In this document: positions 12,896 through 26,329 of the stretch, piece by piece
How the letters are laid out: the number at the start of each line of letters is the position of its first letter
Position numbering within the stretch: position 1 is the stretch's first letter
Source: Ptiloglossa arizonensis
Taxonomy: Eukaryota; Arthropoda; Insecta; Hymenoptera; Colletidae
DNA length: 64,000 bases
Direction of reading: 5' to 3'
NCBI RefSeq assembly: GCF_051014685.1
Contig: NW_027478973.1
Location: 186,001-250,000, forward strand
Notes under the pieces: generated by a model
Told to the model about the DNA's origin: nothing
The model's input: only the letters and a program-made list of their open reading frames with translations
The model's database searches: none
Position numbers and translations under genes: made by a program

Positions 12896-15800
12896 TTCCC
12901 TAGGCCGTTCTGGTTAAGCGTTTGGAGCAGCAGAATTGCGAAAAATTTTTTGCCTTCTCAATCATTTCTTGGCTTCAAAGTCCCATATCTCGCGAACGGA
13001 TTGACATAACCCAAAAATTCCTATTGCATCTGAAAGTAGAACCTCGCCCGATTACAACGGTATGTGTATATTTTCCCTAGGCCATTCTGGTTAAGCGTTT
13101 GGAGCAGCAGAAGTGCGAAAAATTTGTTGTCTTCTCAACCATTTCTTAGCTTCAAACTCCCATATCTCGCGAACGGATTGGCGTAACCCAAAGATTCCTG
13201 TTGCATGTGAAAGTAGAAACTCGCCCGATTACAACAGTATGTGTATTTTTTCCCTACGCCATTCTGGTTAAGCGTTTGGAGCAGCAGAATTGCGAAAAAT
13301 TTCTTGCCTTCTCAACCATTTCTTTGCTTCAAACTCCCATATCTCGCGAACGGATTGACCTAACCCAAAAATTCCGATGGCATCTGAAAGTAGAAACTCA
13401 CCCGATTACAACGGTATGTGTATTTTTTCCCTAGGCCATTCTGGTTAAGCGTTTGGAGCAGCAGAGTTGCGAAAAATTTTTTGCCTTCTGAACCATTTCT
13501 TGGCTTCAAACTCCCATATCTCGCGAACGGATTGACCTAACCCAAAAATTCCTGTTGCATCTGAAAGTAGAAACTCGCCCGATTACAACGGTATGTGTAT
13601 TTTTTCCATAGGCCATTCTGGTTAAGCGTTTGGAGCAGCGGAATTGCGAAAAATCTTTTGTCTTCTCAACCGTTTCTTGGCTTCAAACTCCCATATCTCG
13701 CGGACGGATTGACCTAACCCAAAAATTCCTGTTGCGTGTGAAACTAGAAACTCGCCCGATTACAACGGTACGTGTATTTTTTCCCTAGCCCATTCTGTTT
13801 AAGCGTTTGGAGCAGCAGAATTGCGAAAATTTGTTTTCTTCTCAGCCATTTCTTAGCTTCAAAGTCCCATATCTCGCGAACGGATTGACCAAACCCAAAA
13901 ATTCCTGCTGCGTCTTAAAGTAGAAACTCGCCCGATTATAACGGTATGCGTATTTTTTCCCTAGGCCATTCTGGTTAAGCGTTTGGAGCAGCAGAATTGC
14001 GAAAAATGTTTTGCCTTCTCAACCATTTCTTGGCTTCAAACTCCCATATCTCGCGAACGGATTGGCCTAACCCAAAAATTCCTATTGCATCTGAAAGTAG
14101 AAACTCGCCCGATTACAACGGTATGTGTATTTTATCCCTAGGCCATTCTGGTTAAGCGTTTGGGGCAGCAGAATTGCGAAAAATTTTTTGCCTTCTCAAC
14201 CATTTCTTGTCTTCAAACTCCCATATCTCGCGAACGGATTGACCTAACCCAAAAATTCCTGTTGCATCTGAAAGCAGAAACTCGCCCGATTACAACGGTA
14301 TGTGCATTTTTTCCATAGGCCATTCTGATTAAGCGTTTGGAGCAGTAGAATTGCGAAAAATTTTTTGCCTTCTCAACCATTTCTTGTCCTCAAACTCCCA
14401 AATCTCGCGAAAGGGTTGACCTAACCCAAAAATTTCTATTGCATCTGAAAGTAGAAACTCGCCCGATTACAACGGTATGTGTATTTTTTCCCTAGGCCAT
14501 TCTGGTTAAGCGTTTGGAGCAGCAGAATTGCGAAAAATTTTTTGCCTTCTCAACCATTTCTTGGCTTCAAAGTCCCATATCTCGCGAACGGATTGACCTG
14601 ACCCAAAAATTCCTATTGCATCTGAAAGTAGAAACTCGCCCGATTGCAACGGTATGTGTATTTTTTCCCTAGGTCATTCTGGTTAAGCGTTTGGAGCAGC
14701 AGAATTGTGAAAAATGTTTTGCTTTCTCTACCATTTCTTGGCTTCAAACTCCCATATCTCGCGAACGGATTGACCTAACCCAAAAATTCCTATTGCATCT
14801 GAAAGTAGAAACTCGCCCGATTACAACGGTATGTGTATTTTTTCCCTAGGCCATTCTGGTTAAGCGTTTGGAGCAGCAGAATTGCGAAAAATTTTTTGCC
14901 TTCTCAAGCATTTCTTGGCTTCAAACTCCCATATCTCGCGAACGGATTGACCTAACCCAAAAATTCCTATTGCACCTGAAAGTAGAAACTCGCCCGATTA
15001 CAACGGTATGTGTATTTTTTCCCTAGGCCATTCTGGTTAAGCGTTTGGAGCAGCAGAGTTGCGAAAAATTTTTTGCCTTCTCAACCATTTCTTGGCTTCA
15101 AACTCCCATATCTCGCGAACGGATTGACCTAACCCAAAAATTCCTATTGCACCTGAAAGTAGAAACTCGCCCGATTACAACGGTATGTGAATTTTTTCCC
15201 TAGTCCATTCTGGTTAAGCGTTTGGAGCAGTAGAAGTGCGAAAAATTTGTTGTCTTCTCAACCATTTCTTAGCATCAAACTCCCATATCTCGCGAACGGA
15301 TTGACGTAACCCAAAATTTCCTATTGCGTCTGAAAGTAGAAACTCGCCCGATTACAACGGTATGTGTATTTTTTCCCTAGGCCATTCTGGTTAAGCGTTT
15401 GGAGCAGCAGAATTGCGAAAAATTTTTTGCCTTCTCAACCATTTCTTGGCTTCAAAGTCTCATATCTCTCGAACGGATTGACCTAACCCAAAAATTCCTA
15501 TTGCATCTGATAGTAGAAACTCGCCCGATTACAACGGTATGTGTATTTTTTCCCTAGGCCATTCTGGTTAAGCGTTTGGAGTAGCAGAATTGCGAAAAAT
15601 TTTTTGCCTTCTCAACCATTTCTTGGCTTCAAACTCCCATATCTCGCGAACGGATTGACCTAACCCAAAAATTCCTATTGCATCTGAAAGTAGAAACTCG
15701 CCCGATTACAACGGTATGTGTATATTTTCCCTAGGCCATTCTGGTTAAGCGTTTGGAGCAGCAGAATTGCGAAAAATTTTTTGCCTTCTCAACCATTTCT

Positions 15801-16474
15801 TGGCTTCAAACTCCCATATCTCGCGAACGGATTGACCTAACCCAAAAATTCCTATTGCATCTGAAAGTAGAAACTCGCCCGATTACAACGGTATGTGTAT
15901 TTTTTCCGTAGGCCATTCTGGTTAAGCGTTTGGAGCAGCAGAAGTGCGAAAAATTTGTTGTCTGCTCAACCATTTCTTAACTTCAAAGTCCCATATCTCG
16001 CGAACGGATTGACCTAACCCAAAAATTCCTATTGCATCTGATAGTAGAATGTCGCCCGATTACAACGGTATGTGTATTTTTTCCCTAGGCCATTCTGGTT
16101 AAGCGTTTGGAGCGGCAGAATTGCGAAAAATTTTTTGCCTTCTCTACCATTTCTTGGCTTCAAAGTCTCATATCTCGCGAACGGATTGACCTAACCCAAA
16201 AATTCCTATTGCATCTGATAGTAGAAACTCGCCCGATTACAACGGTATGTGTATTTTTTCCCTAGGCCATTCTGGTTAAGCGGTTGGAGCAGCAGAATTG
16301 CGAAAAATTTTTTGCCTTCTCTACCATTTCTTGGCTTCAAACTCCCATATCTCGCGAACGGCTTGACCTACCCCAAAAATTCCTATTGCATCTGAAAGTA
16401 GAAACTCGCCCGATTACAACGGTATGTGTATTTTTTCCCTAGGCCATTCTGGTTAAGCGTTTGGAGCAGCAGAA

Positions 16475-18775
16475 TTGCGAAAAATTTTTTGCCTTCTCAA
16501 CCATTTCTTGGCTTCAAACTCCCATATCTCGCGAACGGATTGACCTAACCCAAAAATTCCTATTGCACCTGAAAGTAGAAACTCGCCCGATTACAACGGT
16601 ATGTGAATTTTTTCCCTAGTCCATTCTGGTTAAGCGTTTGGAGCAGTAGAAGTGCGAAAAATTTGTTGTCTTCTCAACCATTTCTTAGCATCAAACTCCC
16701 ATATCTCGCGAACGGATTGACGTAACCCAAAATTTCCTATTGCGTCTGAAAGTAGAAACTCGCCCGATTACAACGGTATGTGTATTTTTTCCCTAGGCCA
16801 TTCTGGTTAAGCGTTTGGAGCAGCAGAATTGCGAAAAATTTTTTGCCTTCTCAACCATTTCTTGGCTTCAAAGTCCCATATCTCGCGAACGGATTGACCT
16901 GACCCAAAAATTCCTATTGCATCTGAAAGTAGAAACTCGCCCGATTGCAACGGTATGTGTATTTTTTCCCTAGGTCATTCTGGTTAAGCGTTTGGAGCAG
17001 CAGAATTGTGAAAAATGTTTTGCTTTCTCTACCATTTCTTGGCTTCAAACTCCCATATCTCGCGAACGGATTGACCTAACCCAAAAATTCCTATTGCATC
17101 TGAAAGTAGAAACTCGCCCGATTACAACGGTATGTGTATTTTTTCCCTAGGCCATTCTGGTTAAGCGTTTGGAGCAGCAGAATTGCGAAAAATTTTTTGC
17201 CTTCTCAAGCATTTCTTGGCTTCAAACTCCCATATCTCGCGAACGGATTGACCTAACCCAAAAATTCCTATTGCACCTGAAAGTAGAAACTCGCCCGATT
17301 ACAACGGTATGTGTATTTTTTCCCTAGGCCATTCTGGTTAAGCGTTTGGAGCAGCAGAGTTGCGAAAAATTTTTTGCCTTCTCAACCATTTCTTGGCTTC
17401 AAACTCCCATATCTCGCGAACGGATTGACCTAACCCAAAAATTCCTATTGCACCTGAAAGTAGAAACTCGCCCGATTACAACGGTATGTGAATTTTTTCC
17501 CTAGTCCATTCTGGTTAAGCGTTTGGAGCAGTAGAAGTGCGAAAAATTTGTTGTCTTCTCAACCATTTCTTAGCATCAAACTCCCATATCTCGCGAACGG
17601 ATTGACGTAACCCAAAATTTCCTATTGCGTCTGAAAGTAGAAACTCGCCCGATTACAACGGTATGTGTATTTTTTCCCTAGGCCATTCTGGTTAAGCGTT
17701 TGGAGCAGCAGAATTGCGAAAAATTTTTTGCCTTCTCAACCATTTCTTGGCTTCAAAGTCTCATATCTCTCGAACGGATTGACCTAACCCAAAAATTCCT
17801 ATTGCATCTGATAGTAGAAACTCGCCCGATTACAACGGTATGTGTATTTTTTCCCTAGGCCATTCTGGTTAAGCGTTTGGAGTAGCAGAATTGCGAAAAA
17901 TTTTTTGCCTTCTCAACCATTTCTTGGCTTCAAACTCCCATATCTCGCGAACGGATTGACCTAACCCAAAAATTCCTATTGCATCTGAAAGTAGAAACTC
18001 GCCCGATTACAACGGTATGTGTATATTTTCCCTAGGCCATTCTGGTTAAGCGTTTGGAGCAGCAGAATTGCGAAAAATTTTTTGCCTTCTCAACCATTTC
18101 TTGGCTTCAAACTCCCATATCTCGCGAACGGATTGACCTAACCCAAAAATTCCTATTGCATCTGAAAGTAGAAACTCGCCCGATTACAACGGTATGTGTA
18201 TTTTTTCCGTAGGCCATTCTGGTTAAGCGTTTGGAGCAGCAGAAGTGCGAAAAATTTGTTGTCTGCTCAACCATTTCTTAACTTCAAAGTCCCATATCTC
18301 GCGAACGGATTGACCTAACCCAAAAATTCCTATTGCATCTGATAGTAGAATGTCGCCCGATTACAACGGTATGTGTATTTTTTCCCTAGGCCATTCTGGT
18401 TAAGCGTTTGGAGCGGCAGAATTGCGAAAAATTTTTTGCCTTCTCTACCATTTCTTGGCTTCAAAGTCTCATATCTCGCGAACGGATTGACCTAACCCAA
18501 AAATTCCTATTGCATCTGATAGTAGAAACTCGCCCGATTACAACGGTATGTGTATTTTTTCCCTAGGCCATTCTGGTTAAGCGGTTGGAGCAGCAGAATT
18601 GCGAAAAATTTTTTGCCTTCTCTACCATTTCTTGGCTTCAAACTCCCATATCTCGCGAACGGCTTGACCTACCCCAAAAATTCCTATTGCATCTGAAAGT
18701 AGAAACTCGCCCGATTACAACGGTATGTGTATTTTTTCCCTAGGCCATTCTGGTTAAGCGTTTGGAGCAGCAGAA
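16475..18775 (+). repeat. 2,301-bp (13-monomer) internal duplication within copy B
   Basis: Copy B contains 13 monomers that copy A lacks. The order jumps back twice. Between 16475 and 16500 the sequence switches to the monomers seen 1,416 bp (8 monomers) earlier, at about 15085. Between 16745 and 16873 it switches back a further 885 bp (5 monomers). From there it repeats the order already read from about 14.57 kb, at a total offset of 2,301. Because copies are nearly identical, the choice of which 2,301 bp is extra is arbitrary within this stretch. Confidence 0.82.
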
Positions 18776-20743
18776 TTGCGAAAAATTTTTTGCCTTCTCA
18801 AGCATTTCTTGGCTTCAAACTCCCATATCTCGCGAACGGATTGACCTAACCCAAAAATTCCTATTGCACCTGAAAGTAGAAACTCGCCCGATTACAACGG
18901 TATGTGTATTTTTTCCCTAGGCCACTCTGGTTAAGCGTTTGGAGCAGCAGAATTGCGAAAAATTTTTTGCCTTCTCAACCATTTCTTGGCTTCAAAGTCC
19001 CATATCTCGCGAACGGATTGACCTAACCCAAAAATTCCTATTGCACCTGAAAGTAGAAACTCGCCCGATTACAACGGTATGTGAATTTTTCCCTAGTCCA
19101 TTCTGGTTAAGCGTTTGGAGCAGTAGAAGTGCGAAAAATTTGTTGTCTCCTCAACCATTTCTTAGCTTCAAACTCCCATATCTCGCGAACGGATTGACGT
19201 AACCCAAAATTTCCTATTGCGTCTGAAAGTAGAAACTCGCCCGATTACAACGGTATGTGTATTTTTTCCCTAGGCCATTCTGGTTAAGCGTTTGGAGCAG
19301 CAGAATTGCGAAAAATTTTTTGCCTTCTCAACCATTTCTTGGCTTCAAAGTCTCATATCTCGCGAACAGATTGACCTAACACAAAAATTCCTATTGCATC
19401 TGATAGTAGAAACTCGCCCGATTACAACGGTATGTGTATTTTTTCCCTAGGCCATTCTGGTTAAGCGTTTGGAGCAGCAGAATTGCGAAAAATTTTTTGC
19501 CTTCTCTACCATTTCTTGGCTTCAAACTCCCATATCTCGCGAACGGCTTGATCTAACCCAAAAATTCCTATTGCATCTGAAAGTAGAAACTCGCCCGATT
19601 ACAACGGTATGTGTATTTTTTCCCTAGGCCCTTCTGGTTAAGCGTTTGGAGCAGCAGAATTGCGAAAAATTTTTTGCCTTCTCTACCATTTCTTGGCTTC
19701 AAACTCCCATATCTCGCGAACGGATTGACATAACCCAAAAATTCCTATTGCATCTGAAAGTAGAAACTCGCCCGATTACAACGGTATGTGTATTTTTTCC
19801 CTAGGCCATTCTGGTTAAGCGTTTGGAGCAGCAGAATTGCGAAAAATTTTTTGCCTTCTCAAGCATTTCTTGGCTTCAAACTCCCATATCTCGCGAACGG
19901 ATTGACCTAACCCAAAAATTCCTATTGCACCTGAAAGTAGAAACTCGCCCGATTACAACGGTATGTGTATTTTTTCCCTAGGCCACTCTGGTTAAGCGTT
20001 TGGAGCAGCAGAATTGCGAAAAATTTTTTGCCTTCTCAACCATTTCTTGGCTTCAAAGTCCCATATCTCGCGAACGGATTGACCTAACCCAAAAATTCCT
20101 ATTGCACCTGAAAGTAGAAACTCGCCCGATTACAACGGTATGTGAATTTTTCCCTAGTCCATTCTGGTTAAGCGTTTGGAGCAGTAGAAGTGCGAAAAAT
20201 TTGTTGTCTCCTCAACCATTTCTTAGCTTCAAACTCCCATATCTCGCGAACGGATTGACGTAACCCAAAATTTCCTATTGCGTCTGAAAGTAGAAACTCG
20301 CCCGATTACAACGGTATGTGTATTTTTTCCCTAGGCCATTCTGGTTAAGCGTTTGGAGCAGCAGAATTGCGAAAAATTTTTTGCCTTCTCAACCATTTCT
20401 TGGCTTCAAAGTCTCATATCTCGCGAACAGATTGACCTAACACAAAAATTCCTATTGCATCTGATAGTAGAAACTCGCCCGATTACAACGGTATGTGTAT
20501 TTTTTCCCTAGGCCATTCTGGTTAAGCGTTTGGAGCAGCAGAATTGCGAAAAATTTTTTGCCTTCTCTACCATTTCTTGGCTTCAAACTCCCATATCTCG
20601 CGAACGGCTTGATCTAACCCAAAAATTCCTATTGCATCTGAAAGTAGAAACTCGCCCGATTACAACGGTATGTGTATTTTTTCCCTAGGCCCTTCTGGTT
20701 AAGCGTTTGGAGCAGCAGAATTGCGAAAAATTTTTTGCCTTCT
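18674..20743 (+). repeat. Doubled 6-monomer unit (1,061 bp), copy B version
   Basis: This is the copy-B counterpart of the pair at 7172-9241, displaced by 11,502 bp. The two 176-bp marker monomers (five T in GTGAATTTTTCCC) lie near 19083 and 20144. The pair arose before the 9.2-kb duplication, since both copies carry it. Confidence 0.88.
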
Positions 20744-23700
20744 CAGCCATTTCTTGGCTTCAAACTCCCATATCTCGCGAACGGATTGACCTAACCCAAA
20801 AATTCCTATTGCATCTGAAAGTAGAAACTCGCCCGATTACAACGGTATGTGTATTTTTTCCGTAGGCCATTCTGGTTAAGCGTTTGGAGCAGCAGAAGTG
20901 CGAAAAATTTGTTGTCTGCTCAACCATTTCTTAACTTCAAAGTCCCATATCTCGCGAACGGATTGACCTAACCCAAAAATTCCTATTGCATCTGATAGTA
21001 GAAACTCGCCCGATTTCAACGGTATGTGTATTTTTGCCCTAGGCCATTCTGGTTAAGCGTTTGGAGCGGCAGAATTGCGAAAAATTTTTTGCCTTCTCTA
21101 CCATTTCTTGGCTTCAAACTCCCATATCTCGCGAACGGCTTGACCTAACCCAAAAATTCCTATTGCATCTGAAAGTAGAGACTCGCCCGATTACAACGGT
21201 ATGTGTATTTTTTTCCTAGGCCATTCTGGTTAAGCGTTTGGAGCAGCAGAATTGCGAAAAATTTTTTGCCTTCTCAACCATTTCTTGGCTTCAAACTCCC
21301 ATATCTCGCGAACGGATTGACCTAACCCAAAAATTCCTGTTGCGTCTGAAAGTAGAAACTCGCCCGATTACAACGCTATGTGTATTTTTTCCCTAGGCCA
21401 TTCTGGTTACGCGTTTGGAGCAGCAGAAGTGCGAAGAATTTGTTGTCTTCTCAACCATTTCTTAGCTTCAAACTCCCATATCTCGCGAACGGATTGACCA
21501 ATCCCAGAAGTTCCTGCTGCGTCTGAAAGTAGGAACTCGCCCGATTACAACGATATGCGTATTTTTTCCCTAGGGCATTCTGGTTAAGCGCTTGGAGCAG
21601 CAGAATTGCGAAAAATTTTTTGCCTTCTCAACCATTTCTTGGCTTCAAACTCCCATATCTCGCGAACGGATTGACCTAACCCAAAAATTCCTATTGCATC
21701 TGAAAGTAGAAACTCGCCCGATTACAGCGGTATTTGTATTTTTTCCCTAGGCCGTTCTGGTTAAGCGTTTGGAGCAGCAGAATTGCGAAAAATGTTTTGC
21801 CTTCTCAACCATTTCTTGGCTTCAAAGTCCCATATCTCGCGAACGGATTGACATAACCCAAAAATTCCTATTGCATCTGAAAGTAGAAACTCGCCCGATT
21901 ACAACGGTATGTGTATTTTTTCCCTAGGCCATTCTGGTTAAGCGTTTGGAGCAGCAGAATTGCGAAAAATCTTTTGCCTTCTCAACCATTTCTTGGCTTC
22001 AAAGTCCCATATCTCGCGAACGGATTGACATAACCCAAAAATTCCTATTGCATCTGAAAGTAGAACCTCGCCCGATTACAACGGTATGTGTATATTTTCC
22101 CTAGGCCATTCTGGTTAAGCGTTTGGAGCAGCAGAAGTGCGAAAAATTTGTTGTCTTCTCAACCATTTCTTAGCTTCAAACTCCCATATCTCGCGAACGG
22201 ATTGGCGTAACCCAAAGATTCCTGTTGCATGTGAAAGTAGAAACTCGCCCGATTACAACGGTATGTGTATTTTTTCCCTACGCCATTCTGGTTAAGCGTT
22301 TGGAGCAGCAGAATTGCGAAAAATTTCTTGCCTTCTCAACCATTTCTTGTCTTCAAACTCCCATATCTCGCGAACGGATTGACCTAACCCAAAAATTCCT
22401 ATTGCATCTGAAAGTAGAAACTCGCCCGATTACAGCGGTATTTGTATTTTTTCCCTAGGCCGTTCTGGTTAAGCGTTTGGAGCAGCAGAAGTGCGAAAAA
22501 TTTGTTTTCTTCTCAACCATTTCTTAGCTTCAAAGTCCCATATCTCGCGAACGGATTGACCGAACCCACAAATTCCTGCTACGTCTGAAAGTAGAATCTC
22601 GCCCGATTACAACGGTATGCGTATTTTTTCCCTAGGCCATTCTGGTTAAGCGTTTGGAGCAGCAGAAGTGCGAAAAATTTGTTGTCTTCTCAACCATTTC
22701 TTAGCTTCAAACTCCCATATCTCGCGAACGGATTGACGTAACTCAAAAATTCCAGTTTCATCTGAGAGTAGAAACTCGCCCGATTACAACGGTATGTGTA
22801 TTTTTTCCCTAGGCCATTCTGGTTAAGCGTTTGGAGCAGCAGAATTGCGAAAAATTTTTTGCCTTCTCAACCATTTCTTGTCTTCAAACTCCCATATCTC
22901 GCGAACGGATTGACATAACCCAAAAATTCCTGTTGCGTCTGAAAGTAGAAACTCGCCCGATTACAACGCTATGTGTATTTTTTCCCTAGGCCATTCTGGA
23001 TAAGCGTTTGGAGCAGCAGAATTGCGAAAAATTTTTTGCCTTCTCAACCATTTCTTGGCTTCAAACTCCCATATCTCGCGAACGGATTGACCTAACCCAA
23101 AAATTCCTATGGCATCTGAAAGTAGAAACTCACCCGATTACAACGGTATGTGTATATTTTCCCTAGGCCATTCTGGTTAAGCGTTTGGAGCAGCAGAATT
23201 GCGAAAAATTTTTTGCCTTCTCAAACATTTCTTGGCTTCAAACTCCCTTATCTCGCGAACGGATTGACGTAACTCAAAAATTCCAGTTGCATCTGAGAGT
23301 AGAAACTCGCCCGATTACAACGGTATTTGTATTTTTTCCCTAGGCCGTTCTGGTTAAGCGTTCGGAGCAGCAGAATTGCGAAAAATTTTTTGCCTTCTCA
23401 ACCATTTCTTGGCTTCAAAGAACCATATCTCGCGAACGGATTGACATAACCCAAAAATTCCTATTGCATCTGAAAGTAGAAACACGCCCGATTACAGCGG
23501 TATTTGTATTTTCTCCCTAGGCCGTTCTGGTTAAGCGTTTGGAGCAGCAGAATTGCGAAAAATGTTTTGCCTTCTCAACCATTTCTTGGCTTCAAAGTCC
23601 CATATCTCGCGAACGGATTGACATAACCCAAAAATTCCTATTGCATCTGAAAGTAGAAACTCGCCCGATTACAACGGTATGTGTATTTTTTCCCTACGCC

Positions 23701-24954
23701 ATTCTGGTTAAGCGTTTGGAGCAGCAGAATTGCGAAAAATTTCTTGCCTTCTCAACCATTTCTTGGCTTCAAACTCCCATATCTCGCGAACGGATTGACA
23801 TAACCCAAAAATTCCTGTTGCGTCTGAAAGTAGAAACTCGCCCGATTACAACGCTATGTGTATTTTTTCCCTAGGCCATTCTGGATAAGCGTTTGGAGCA
23901 GCAGAATTGCGAAAAATTTTTTGCCTTCTCAACCATTTCTTGGCTTCAAACTCCCATATCTCGCGAACGGATTGACCTAACCCAAAAATTCCTATGGCAT
24001 CTGAAAGTAGAAACTCACCCGATTACAACGGTATGTGTATATTTTCCCTAGGCCATTCTGGTTAAGCGTTTGGAGCAGCAGAATTGCGAAAAATTTTTTG
24101 CCTTCTCAAACATTTCTTGGCTTCAAACTCCCTTATCTCGCGAACGGATTGACGTAACTCAAAAATTCCAGTTGCATCTGAGAGTAGAAACTCGCCCGAT
24201 TACAACGGTATTTGTATTTTTTCCCTAGGCCGTTCTGGTTAAGCGTTCGGAGCAGCAGAATTGCGAAAAATTTTTTGCCTTCTCAACCATTTCTTGGCTT
24301 CAAAGAACCATATCTCGCGAACGGATTGACATAACCCAAAAATTCCTATTGCATCTGAAAGTAGAAACACGCCCGATTACAGCGGTATTTGTATTTTTTC
24401 CCTAGGCCGTTCTGGTTAAGCGTTTGGAGCAGCAGAATTGCGAAAAATTTTTTGCCTTCTCAATCATTTCTTGGCTTCAAAGTCCCATATCTCGCGAACG
24501 GATTGACATAACCCAAAAATTCCTATTGCATCTGAAAGTAGAACCTCGCCCGATTACAACGGTATGTGTATATTTTCCCTAGGCCATTCTGGTTAAGCGT
24601 TTGGAGCAGCAGAAGTGCGAAAAATTTGTTGTCTTCTCAACCATTTCTTAGCTTCAAACTCCCATATCTCGCGAACGGATTGGCGTAACCCAAAGATTCC
24701 TGTTGCATGTGAAAGTAGAAACTCGCCCGATTACAACAGTATGTGTATTTTTTCCCTACGCCATTCTGGTTAAGCGTTTGGAGCAGCAGAATTGCGAAAA
24801 ATTTCTTGCCTTCTCAACCATTTCTTTGCTTCAAACTCCCATATCTCGCGAACGGATTGACCTAACCCAAAAATTCCGATGGCATCTGAAAGTAGAAACT
24901 CACCCGATTACAACGGTATGTGTATTTTTTCCCTAGGCCATTCTGGTTAAGCGT

Positions 24955-26329
24955 ATGGAGCAGCAGAATTGCGAAAAATTTTTTGCCTTCTCAACCATTT
25001 CTTGGCTTCAAACTCCCATATCTCGCGAACGGATTGACCTAACCCAAAAATTCCTGTTGCGTCTGAAAGTAGAAACTCGCCCGATTACAACGGTATGTGT
25101 ATTTTTTCCCTAGGCCATTCTGGTTAAGCGTTTGGAGCGGCAGAATTGCGAAAAATTTTTTGCCTTCTCTACCATTTCTTGGCTTCAAACTCCCATATCT
25201 CGCGAACGGCTTGACCTAACCCAAAAATTCCTATGGCATCTGAAAGTAGAAACTCGCCCGATTACAACGGTATGTGTATTTTTTTCCTAGGCCATTCTGG
25301 TTAAGCGTTTGGAGCAGCAGAATTGCGAAAAATTTTTTGCCTTCTCAACCATTTCTTGGCTTCAAACTCCCATATCTCGCGAACGGATTGACCAATCCCA
25401 GAAGTTCCTGCTGCGTCTGAAAGTAGGAACTCGCCCGATTACAACGATATGCGTATTTTTTCCTAGGGCATTCTGGTTAAGCGCTTGGAGCAGCAGAATT
25501 GCGAAAAATTTTTTGCCTTCTCAAACATTTCTTGGCTTCAAACTCCCATATCTCGCGAACGGATTGACCTAACCCAAAAATTCCTATTGCATCTGAAAGT
25601 AGAAACTCGCCCCATTACAACGGTATGTGTATTTTTTCCCGAGGCCATTCTGGTTAAGCGTTTGGAGCAGCAGAAGTGCGAAAAATTTGTTGTCTTCTCA
25701 ACCATTTCTTAGCTTCAAACTCCCATATCTCGCGAACGGATTGACGTAACTCAGAAATTCCAGTTGCATCTGAGAGTAGAAACTCGCCCGATTACAACGG
25801 TATGTATTTTTTCCCTAGGCCATTCTGGTTAAGCGTTTGGAGCAGCAGAATTGCGGAAAATTTTTTGCCTTCTCAACCATTTCTTGTCTTCAAACTCCCA
25901 TATCTCGCGAACGGATTGACCTAACCCAAAAATTCCTATTGCATCTGAAAGTAGAAACTCGCCCGATTACAGCGGTATTTGTATTTTTTCCCTAGGCCGT
26001 TCTGGTTAAGCGTTTGGAGCAGCAGAAGTGCGAAAAATTTGTTTTCTTCTCAACCATTTCTTAGCTTCAAAGTCCCATATCTCGCGAACGGATTGACCGA
26101 ACCCACAAATTCCTGCTACGTCTGAAAGTAGAATCTCGCCCGATTACAACGGTATGCGTATTTTTTCCCTAGGCCATTCTGGTTAAGCGTTTGGAGCAGC
26201 AGAAGTGCGAAAAATTTGTTGTCTTCTCAACCATTTCTTAGCTTCAAACTCCCATATCTCGCGAACGGATTGACGTAACTCAAAAATTCCAGTTTCATCT
26301 GAGAGTAGAAACTCGCCCGATTACAACGG
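24955..26329 (+). repeat. Transitional satellite stretch between duplication and 8-monomer repeat
   Basis: About eight monomers of mixed class. They include GCGTATGGAG at 24951, a CGGCAGAATT plus CTCTACC monomer near 25139, GACCAATCCCAGAAG near 25390 with a one-base deletion (TTTTTTCCTAGGGC near 25456), the CCCATTACAACGG plus CCCGAGGCC monomer near 25611, and the 175-bp marker with GGTATGTATTTTTTCCC near 25799. The order resembles that at 54.3-56.3 kb. Nothing other than satellite is visible. Confidence 0.8.

Larger units (their letters stand above)
4252..13452 (+). repeat. 9.2-kb segmental tandem duplication, copy A (52 monomers)
   Basis: Sequence from about 4252 is repeated from about 13453 at a constant offset of 9,201 bp (52 x 177 less 3). 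Private variants match, for example CAGAGTTGCG at 4261/13462, the ATCTTTTGTCTTC monomer near 4451/13652, and CTCAGCC near 4641/13842. Beyond 16.9 kb the same order continues at offset 11,502 because copy B holds an extra 2,301 bp. The array leaves copy A inside the shared interval 13384-13452: position 13383 (T) still differs from 4182 (C), and copy B diverges from copy A at 24955 against 13453. Both boundaries are therefore known to about 70 bp. Confidence 0.9.
13453..24954 (+). repeat. 9.2-kb segmental duplication, copy B, enlarged to 11.5 kb
   Basis: This is the second copy of the 4252-13452 block. It follows at offset 9,201 up to 16500 and at offset 11,502 from about 16873 to 24954. I found no base difference at the private variants I compared, including rare ones such as CGATTTCAACGG with TTTTTGCCC (9511 and 21013), CTCAGCC (9240 and 20742) and CACCCGATTACAACAG (13231 has CAACAGTATG, as does 24733). 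Such identity over about 9 kb implies a very recent event or an assembly duplication. Divergence begins at 24955, where GCGTATGG replaces GCGTTTGG. Confidence 0.9.
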
